A stretch of 33,267 bases of DNA from Waddlia sp964635295 (GTDB taxonomy: Bacteria > Chlamydiota > Chlamydiia > Chlamydiales > Waddliaceae): the NCBI GenBank assembly GCA_964635295.1, contig CAZWOB010000019.1, positions 1 through 33,267 on the forward strand. The letters are read 5' to 3'. Shown here in pieces: positions 23,026 to 31,500 of this stretch. The notes beneath the pieces were generated by a model. The model searched no databases. It had not been told where the DNA came from and saw nothing but the letters and a program-made list of their open reading frames with translations. Both the position numbers and the translations under genes were made by a program. Numbering within the stretch: the stretch's first letter is position 1; every line of letters starts with the position of its first letter.

Positions 23026-25194
23026 TTAATTTAAAATTAGAATTTTCAATTCGGTAAGCATGAAAATGAGATAGGACCGTTTTATTTTACCCGTCTCCAG
23101 ATCAAACACATGTTCACCTAAATAGGTATGGCCGTCCAAGCTGGAATTCCATGTTTCCGGGATGTGTTCCTTTGCCCAGTCGACCAGAAGTTCGCGGTCG
23201 ATCACCGGGTTTTCCCCATTCAGCGCTTCATTGAGCTCTTTTATTATTATAGAAGGAGTATAATTTTTTTTAAAGGATTCCAGGATGAATAGAGGATCTT
23301 GTTTTAATCGAGAGAGTGGATCGAGGAAATGGGGCCGATCTTGCGCCGTTTCGCATCGAATTCCGAAATGTTTTTCGATATTTGATTGTATTTTTGTTCG
23401 TTCATGACGATTTTGATTATCTTGCAGAGAGACGAAACTGTCGAGAAGGTTTTGATATAAAGAATTAAGTGTTAATAGGATCTGAGTCCGAAGATCGTGG
23501 ACGATTCCTGTTTTTTGCTGGTGGATTTTTTGTGCGTCGCCAAGGGTCCAGCCTCCGCAATTCCCACCGGCTAGTGCCAGCTCCAGGAGTGTGGGAACGG
23601 CATCATCGAACTCTTCTTGTTTTACAGAGAGTAGAATAGCTTTCAACGTATCTTCTAGTTGTTGATACCAGTGATCGAACCGGCGCATTTTCTCAATATG
23701 GGGCGCTAGAGTATTTGATTCTTCAGTCGACAGAACTTCTTTGAGCTGATCAACAAGAGGGTCAAGAGGCGGGGATATTTGGTCGGGGGTCAGGTAGTCG
23801 ATCAGACCATCTATAATTGGGGAGCAGATCTCCTTTTTGTCATTGTTCAGCCCTCGCGAAAATGTTTGCAAGGTTTCGATAATACCTGACTGGTCCAGCG
23901 GAGGGATTCCAGCTTTTGGGACCCGGCAGGAGACTTCGGAAATCAAAGTTTCCAATTTATCGCGAAGTTCAGATGCAGTGTAGCTTCTGCCATTGGAATC
24001 TTTTACCGTTGCCGGATTGCGGTATCCTGGCTGATCCGGCTTGGATAAATTGATCTGATCGAACAGAACGAGAAGCTCAGTCAGGTCTATCGACTGTAGA
24101 ATTTGTCTTTCCGGAAGTGTTTTGCTCGCCAACGCTCCGAGTTCGATAATGTGGTCTGCGGCAATCGACAGACGGGCATCATCTAATACAGTAAAAGAGG
24201 CTCCAGAATAGGTTCTACGAAGGTGCTGACACTCTCTTTCATATTCCTCCTGGGGCATCGTTTTGGCGACTTTCTGGATCCATTCTGAATCCTGGAGCAA
24301 AAATGGGAGCTCGAGAAGGGGAAAAACATCGCCAACAAAACGTTTCGGCTCCTTTATCAGATCTGCTTTTAAACTGTCGAAATTTCCTGTGCGTTTAAAC
24401 GCTTCAATAACTAGGGGCCATTTTTTGAAAACAGCAAAAGCTACACGCCTGTTCCCGAGTCGCAGCGGTAGAGAGTATGGAGTTTCATCATTGAGATCTT
24501 TTCTTGTGGGGTCAGCGCCCCTCGTGGTCAGAAGATGTGCCGTTTCAAGATCGCAAACAAGGACAGCATAGTGCAGAGGGGTCATTTGCTGGCGCCCGGG
24601 AAGATTGAGATCTGCTCCTTTGTCCAGTAAATAGGCTGTACACTTTTTTGTGCGATATCTGCAAGAGAGGTGCAGAGGGGGATTTCCTTCTAAAACTGGG
24701 GAATTGATCGCTTCAATAGAGATGATCAATTTTAAGAGCTCGACGTCGTCCTGTCGGATCACTTCATTAATCAGCGCTCCGTTGTCTCTATTGTCACGAA
24801 TAAACTGTCTAAGATGATTTTTATCAGCGAGCTTGTTCAAGGCCTGGAAATAAACAACGAGTTCTTTAGGGGATGGGGAAAGGGGAAGGGAGGGGAGCAG
24901 CCCTCCTGCCTCGAGAAAGCATGAGAGGAGATGGGAGGCTTTCTCTGGGGTGGATTGCTGGAAAAGGTCTTTGGAAAAGGTGGAGATTTTATCCGGTTGG
25001 GACTGTTGGTTCCATTGCCTGATTTCCCGCGTGATTGGTGAATGGGCGATTTTGTGCTTTCTGGATGCTGAGCAGATGACCCTTAACGATACGCCGCCGG
25101 CTAATAAGGCGTGCAGGGGAGCGGTATCTTCGTTGGTGAGCGCTTGAACAATGGAATTTTCGATAAATTTGTCTGAATTTAAAACTGCGCTCAT
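23026..25194 (-). CDS. Large ankyrin-repeat protein
   Basis: Of 722 residues, the N-terminal 165 are helical and unassigned. Ankyrin repeats occupy about 165-265: NPPLHLSCRYRTKKCTAYLL, MTPLHYAVLVCDLETAHLLT and a weaker third with DETPYSLPLRLGNRRVAFAV. The remaining 450 residues are a helix-rich region without recognised domains; it includes LELALAGGNCGGWTLGDAQK. No signal peptide or membrane segment is evident. AAAGAG about ten bases before the ATG and the promoter at 25224-25252 support the start. Ankyrin proteins of this size in intracellular bacteria are often host-directed, but that is an inference. Confidence 0.87.
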   Translation of the reverse strand: MSAVLNSDKFIENSIVQALTNEDTAPLHALLAGGVSLRVICSASRKHKIAHSPITREIRQWNQQSQPDKISTFSKDLFQQSTPEKASHLLSCFLEAGGLLPSLPLSPSPKELVVYFQALNKLADKNHLRQFIRDNRDNGALINEVIRQDDVELLKLIISIEAINSPVLEGNPPLHLSCRYRTKKCTAYLLDKGADLNLPGRQQMTPLHYAVLVCDLETAHLLTTRGADPTRKDLNDETPYSLPLRLGNRRVAFAVFKKWPLVIEAFKRTGNFDSLKADLIKEPKRFVGDVFPLLELPFLLQDSEWIQKVAKTMPQEEYERECQHLRRTYSGASFTVLDDARLSIAADHIIELGALASKTLPERQILQSIDLTELLVLFDQINLSKPDQPGYRNPATVKDSNGRSYTASELRDKLETLISEVSCRVPKAGIPPLDQSGIIETLQTFSRGLNNDKKEICSPIIDGLIDYLTPDQISPPLDPLVDQLKEVLSTEESNTLAPHIEKMRRFDHWYQQLEDTLKAILLSVKQEEFDDAVPTLLELALAGGNCGGWTLGDAQKIHQQKTGIVHDLRTQILLTLNSLYQNLLDSFVSLQDNQNRHERTKIQSNIEKHFGIRCETAQDRPHFLDPLSRLKQDPLFILESFKKNYTPSIIIKELNEALNGENPVIDRELLVDWAKEHIPETWNSSLDGHTYLGEHVFDLETGKIKRSYLIFMLTELKILILN

Positions 25195-25507
25195 TTTATA
25201 TTACTCTTTAATATTGAATGAGTATTTTAATTAATTAAATACTAAATTTCAATAAATTAAATGTTTTAAGTTTCATCCGGAAAATGAGTGCCTGGATTTA
25301 ATATAAAAACAGGATAAACAGGATCGCAAGCGGCAGGATAAGTAAGATTATTCAGCTCCTGACTAGAGAATTGGGTTTCACATTGTCATTGGTTGAAAGA
25401 CAATTCAACGATACGAACGATCGATGACACTGCTCAGACAGTTTTTCTTTGCGTCTTTGCGTCTTGAGTGAGCAAAGCGAGCGGGCGTTTAATTATTTTT
25501 TTTCAAC
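25195..25507. other. 313-bp spacer between the ankyrin and giant genes
   Basis: The left third is very AT-rich and holds the ankyrin promoter. The centre has a short direct repeat (AACAGGAT twice around 25308-25325). The right part has TTTGCGTC twice in tandem near 25449-25465 followed by a CTTTGC/GCAAAG inverted repeat and an A/T run, but no convincing terminator. No ORF, tRNA or larger repeat was seen. Confidence 0.6.
25224..25252 (-). promoter_or_regulatory. Promoter for the large ankyrin gene
   Basis: On the minus strand TTGAAA (25252-25247), a 17-base spacer and TAAAAT (25229-25224) precede the start at 25194 by 30 bases. The match is good, although the surroundings are AT-rich. Confidence 0.55.
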
Positions 25508-28500
25508 TTAACCAGGGTATTCTTCGTCAATCCATTGGCTTAGGATGTGACGGATGTCGTCATGGGCATTCTTGTCTATCCACTTTCTTGCTTCTGTATA
25601 TTTCCTTGTTTCATGTACAGATGAGACTTCTTGTTTTATTTTAGCTTTAGCCTCATCGACATTAGTCACTTTTACCACATCCTCCTTAGCTGCACCTCCT
25701 CCCAGAGAGATTATCTCTTCACGTTTATCCCACATATGGGCGGCGGCCAAGCTGAGAAGCGTCGGGTTCCTCACTTTCAATGCAGCATCCAGTGATGTCT
25801 GTACGTTCGCTACAGCTTCTTTTGCGGCTTCAAACCGTGCGGCAGCTTTCTCGGCGTCTTGTCTAATCTCTTTAATCGTTTGACGCGCTTCCTCAAGTTC
25901 ATGTGGTTGGAGACCCTTGATCTCCTCTTCCATCTGTCTTAAATTTTCTGTAGCGTCAAAATGCTTGCGTTTTGCCTCATCGCGTTCATCCGTTAGTGAT
26001 TTCCAGTAAGCCTCAATATCTCTCCAGCCTTTATCAGAAATTGGAGAGAAGCCCACATGGATCAATGAAAGATAGATCTTTCCTTTTAGCGCCTGTCTGT
26101 CATCAAACTCATCTCTGACTGGTATTCCTGCAATCGAGGTTCCTCCGAACTGAAGTTCCAGCTCTCCATTTGGATTTTGCCAGGGAGTAACCGTGTATCC
26201 TGTGACGGATTCAACTTCAGGTGTAAAGGAAGATCCTTCAGGCATATAATATGCAGACATCGCCCCATTTAAATGCCCTTTTACATTATTTGCTTCTTCT
26301 GCAGTTCCCAGGATAATGACAGGATCCCCTCTTTTTTCTACGACAAATACTTTTGTTTCTGAAATTTTAGTATTTCCAGACATAAGCAGTTGATGACGTA
26401 GACGGGCTGTGATTCCCACATGTTCATTCCAGCCTCTTGAAATGTCTGAATCTGCCGATTCCAGAATCGTTGAAGTGGCATTTTGTATTGTTCGATGTGA
26501 TGCCATCTTCTTAGGTTCTTGAGTTAAGCTGTCCAGGAGCTCATAGTCTGGAACAGTCAAGATCTCGCGGGTTTTGATCGTGCGTTTTTTCCTTGCAGAG
26601 TCCGCTTCTGATTCAGCTGTCGTCTCTGCAACGGCCTCAGCTTCCGCCTCAGCTTCCGTTTCAGCTGTTTCCTGGGTAGCAGGCGCGGCCGATGTGACAG
26701 CAGGATATTGCCTGGACAGCTTTTCATCCCATTCGCTTTCTATGGTCACAATCTCCGCTTCTAATCTGTCTTTAGCCTTTTGCAATTCCTCTTTGATGAC
26801 GGCAAGTGCTGCAATAAGTTCTGGTTTGTCAGCAGCCTCTATTTTATCAATTTTTTTGACGAAATCCTCAATTCTATCTAGCTCATGTCTAATAACAACA
26901 GTTCTAAGATATTCATCGGTAGGCATCGACCCGCCTTGACGGGATTGGCTCTCGAGCATCCGTAAATAGGCGTCGTTTCCTGTATCGCGTACAGAAAGGC
27001 TTTCAAGGATCTCAAATGCCTTGACCCTTGCCTCAACCCTTGCCTGGTTTTTTTCTTTATGCGAGCTTTCTGTCCATCGATTCAGTGATTGAAGTGCAGA
27101 ACTAGAATCCAACTGGAGCCGTTTTTTTGCACGATCGGCTGCCAGGACGGTTTGCCCTTTGATGTGCAGAACATAGGCGGAAAGGTCTTCGTTGCCTTCT
27201 TCATCCTTTGTCTGCACATGCTGGATTTTCAGCAGATCACCGATCGTCATCTCTCTTCCATCATGTGCAGCTGCAAACTCAGCGCTTTGTTTCTGGGAAA
27301 TGAAGGGGACTACAGCATGCTCTTCACCCAATCCTCTTGCGCGGTAGAAGGCCTGGTCGCGGTCGTTTGCGTTGACGGTCGGCGAAAGCATAATTGCCCC
27401 TTTCGATCCGGGAAGATCAAAGTGCGTTCCCCGGACATGGGGTGTGTGATAATAGGTGAAGCCGTGTTCTTCGACATCATGCTTCTCTTGAGCGTTCAGC
27501 TCCTTTAAAGGACGTCTTACTCCATTGATCAGCGCAACTTTTTCAGTCCGCCCTTCTTCATCCATGTCCAAATAGATGATGGGACGGTCGCACTGTTCGT
27601 GAAGCGTACGCGCGATCTCCCGCAAGCTCATCTCGTCACAGGCGCCTGCCTGATTGATGAGGAATCGGTAGCCGCTTCCCACTCTCGCAATATTGATGAA
27701 CTGCTGCAAAGCTTCGCTTGTTTGCAGTGAGTATGTTTGTACAGGAGAGGTCAGAACCTCTTCAGCTGACTGCGAACCTGTTCTCAAGGCGTTGACGAAA
27801 CGGTAGACAACTTCCGCCGTGGTCTCCCGGCCGGAGTCGCTGATGCCTTTCATCGCTTCGGTGTGCCCTGTACTTGTGATCACATGTTTCGTATTATGGG
27901 TCGCAGTCCCTGTCAGACCGATCACATGACATCCGCGAAGAGCGTGTTGATTGGACCTGGCAAGCTCGTTGCTGCTAACGTAGATCAGACCTTTTTTTGC
28001 CACTTGCTGGGCAAAACGCAACCGTAAAAAGACATTTAATTTATCAGTGCCGGTAATGACGCTTTGGATGGAAGGAGGGGAATCAGGAGAGATGGAACTG
28101 ACGAAGTCAGCAAGTTCTCGCAGCTCTTGTTGCAACGATGCTTTTTTGGCTAATAGTTCAGCGTCATCTGCTTTTTCTTGCAGCTCTGCTTCAACATCCC
28201 TGAGCTCCTGTTCAGTTTCTTTACGCAGGATGTCTGGGATAACCACAGAAGATAGCTCTCTAATGCCGTCTCGAAGCTCTGCCCGCCTGGCCAACTGCTT
28301 CTCCCTGCCGGGAGCTTCAGCGTTCATCGCCGATAACAGGCCGTCGATTTCCCTCATCTCCTTTTTCATTTCCCCGATCACTTCACGCGCAGATGCTTGC
28401 AGATAGGTTTCTCCTTGCGGTTTGTAAAGTGCGATCATCTGTGAGAGAACCACTTGCATGAGAGGGTCGCTGAATTTCGTTGTTTTAGATGTGACCCCCT

Positions 28501-31500
28501 GAGAAGCCGGCACACCGATCGCACCATGGGTCGCATCGAAATCAGCGCTAAGCCCCGCTTTTAATCCAAGAGAAGAACGCAGGGAGCTGTTCAAGGCTGC
28601 ACGAAGGTAAGTTAATCGCTTAGCGTCAGCTCCTAACGCATTCCATTCAAGTTCACTAAATGGCCTTGTTTCCTCGCCGGCCATCCATTTAAGAACGTCC
28701 TCTTCTTTATGGCCCTGTAAATCAATGCCTTCAATCAAGTACGCTGCGATTACTTTGAGGAATCCATTGACCTGGGACTCATCCAAAGTGAATTGGTTGT
28801 TGGTCAAAATTTGATCAAGAAGACCTTTCAGGTCTTCGTCGCTGCGGATGACATCGAAGATGTCTGTGGCAATCTGTTGGATCTCAGCTGAGACTTTTGC
28901 TTTATCACCAATTTCTGAGTTGACGGTTTTATTGGACTTGGCGACTGAATCGACTTCGTCGATGATCAACCGTGTCTTATCCGCCTCAAATACAGCTTTG
29001 ACGCTGTAGAGCATATCAAGCGCCATCTGGTGCTCAACAAGCTGTGGATACAGCGCGTCGATCTGTTCATCTTTATCTGATGGATCTTCTTCGATAATGT
29101 CGTCGATCCTTTCCTGGATAAATGCTTGCGAGCGCTCAATTTCAATGATCTTGTTGTCTAAAGACGCTTTGGACTCAATGGTCGTCAATATGTATTCGCC
29201 GCTTTCAAGCGCTTCGAAGAATTCCGCGCATTTTGTTGACAGTTCATGCAGGCTCAATTTGCTGATGGGCAAGTTGACGTCCTGCCTTGAGAACAGAAAC
29301 TGGCTTCCTGCCATTTCAAAGACTGAGCGGGTCGTCTCATCCATCTCGTCGAAATTCGTGTCAAAAAGAGCTTTTGGCACCATGCCGATGGCATTATGGC
29401 CTCTCGCGCTCAGGATCATCAAGGCAAAGGGGAGGATAACGCTTGTTTTACCCAGACCCATCCTTAATTGCTTGAGCAGTGCCGGGTTGTCGATAATCTC
29501 TTGCAATGTTTGGATCTGGTCCTCGCGGAGAACAATCCCCATCTTTTGTTGGAGGTAATTGATATGCCGTTTGTAGGGCTCTAATGATCCCAGGTCTGTT
29601 GTTAAGTGGCTCTGGCTTTGGCATCGGTCTGTAAAATCGTTGACTTTTGCCGATTCCTTTTTCCAGCTGGCGTTGATCCCGGTCAAATGGGTAGTCAGCT
29701 CTTCGTCATAGTGGTCATGCTCACGTTGTTTGGTTGCGATCTGATCCTGTAGAGTACGCTTTCGTTGTGCCCTTTCTTCCTGAATTTCACCGACAGCTTC
29801 TTCAATTCTTCCTTTAGAAATTGTGGTTAATGGACCTTCAGCAAGCTTGACGTGATAATTTCGTTGGCCACTGTACACCCCTCCTACAACTAAATGTGCT
29901 CCGTCCAACAATGGTTGTGTCCCTCCTCTCAAGACAGCTGATATCGCCTGCTGTTCAGCTCCGCTGTATCCCGATAGGTCAGGAATCCAATTGTCAACAT
30001 CGGCCAACTGCGCCTCCAACTGCTGTTTTTCTGCAATCAGCTGCGCTTTTGTCGCTGGGGCACCGGCACGCAACAACATGACGGCTGCTTTTTCATCTCT
30101 CAAACGGTAGAGGTTTTGAACGGCATTGAATGCGTTATAACGGGAGCCTCGCAACACTTGTCTGCGTGTGTCGTCCAACAGGCATTTGCCGATCAATCTA
30201 TCCAGGTTGTGGTCGGAAAACGCACCATCTGGAATCGTACCCGTTTTGAATTTTTCGGGATCAAATCCACCTCCGCGATATTCTTTGAAGGCTGCTTCGA
30301 GGAGCTGCTTACGGGAACCTCTGCGCATGCGCACTTTTTGAACTGATTTTGGGAGATTGCCCAATTGGACAGCTTCCAGGCGTCTGACGATCTCATCCTC
30401 TTCTTCTTTCACCTGTTCCTCTAAACGGGCGACATCTTCAACGATAGCAGCTTCAACCCGTTCAACTTGGTCCTCGCTGATCACTGTGGAGAAACCTAAG
30501 GGGTTGCTTGCCGCAATCCGTTCATAACCTCTGAGCATCTCATCTCTGATCAGAGAGTCTTCAGGAAGCGTACTGCTTGTTAAGGCTGCAATTAAGGCTC
30601 GATGTTCAATGGTAGAAACTTTAGGCGCCAGTTTATTGTGTGCGTCTCGTATATGTATAAGGAACTCTTCTCCGGTAATCCCGTCTGAGATCACCTTATT
30701 TGCGAAATCAGACAGGATGGCGGATATTCCTTCCTGTTCTCTATATCCGGGGGTTGCCGCTTTGCCGATCAATGCTAAGGCATCAATGTAAGGTTCAAAT
30801 TCAAAGGGGATGGGCTGTGGTTGAATTTCCCTGCGGATTTCCGCAATCGCTGCATCAACTTGCGCAAGGTCTGCATCATCTGGAAATAGCGGTCCAGCAA
30901 TTAGATTTGCCCGATTTTGTAAAAAGTCTAATATTGATTCACCCGAAACTGTGTCGTCCGATAGTTTTCTGAACACGGCAGCAAGTTTGGCTGTATCCGT
31001 AAAACCGGCGCTGCTTGTAAAGTGGTCAGCGTATCGATCTGTGAGGCTTTCTCCTGAAATTTCTTCAAAGGAGTGCGGAGTTAGAAGGCTTACAGCTTTA
31101 GGCTCTTCCCCGATGACCCGAGATCTAGCCCTTTTAATTGACTCAAGATGGCTTTGAGTGCCTAAACGCGCTTCAAGTAAAGATGCTCTCATTCCAAGAG
31201 CGGCTTTCAATTGTTCAACATAGCTTTTCTTTTCCTGGCCATCCAGTTTAGACAGGTTTTCTGAGATGACAGTCCGTTCAGATTCCGTGAAGCAATCAAG
31301 GAAGCGTGAATCGTCCAATATTGAACGAGTGACAGCTGTCTCTGTTGCTCCTGGGCGCTCCTTAGGCGGTTCACAGACGATAGGAGTAAAGCCAGTCGCT
31401 GCACCTGCAACGACCAAAGGCCCCAATGCTCTACCTGCGGCCATCAGATTTCCCATGGGATTGCTGAGAAGTTTTTTCATCAGCTTTTCTCTTTCAGCCA

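Noticed and set aside
26574..26939. 121-codon plus-strand frame with a Ser-Ala repeat
   Set aside because: It is the complement of the Glu/Ala/Thr linker of the giant protein, not a separate gene.
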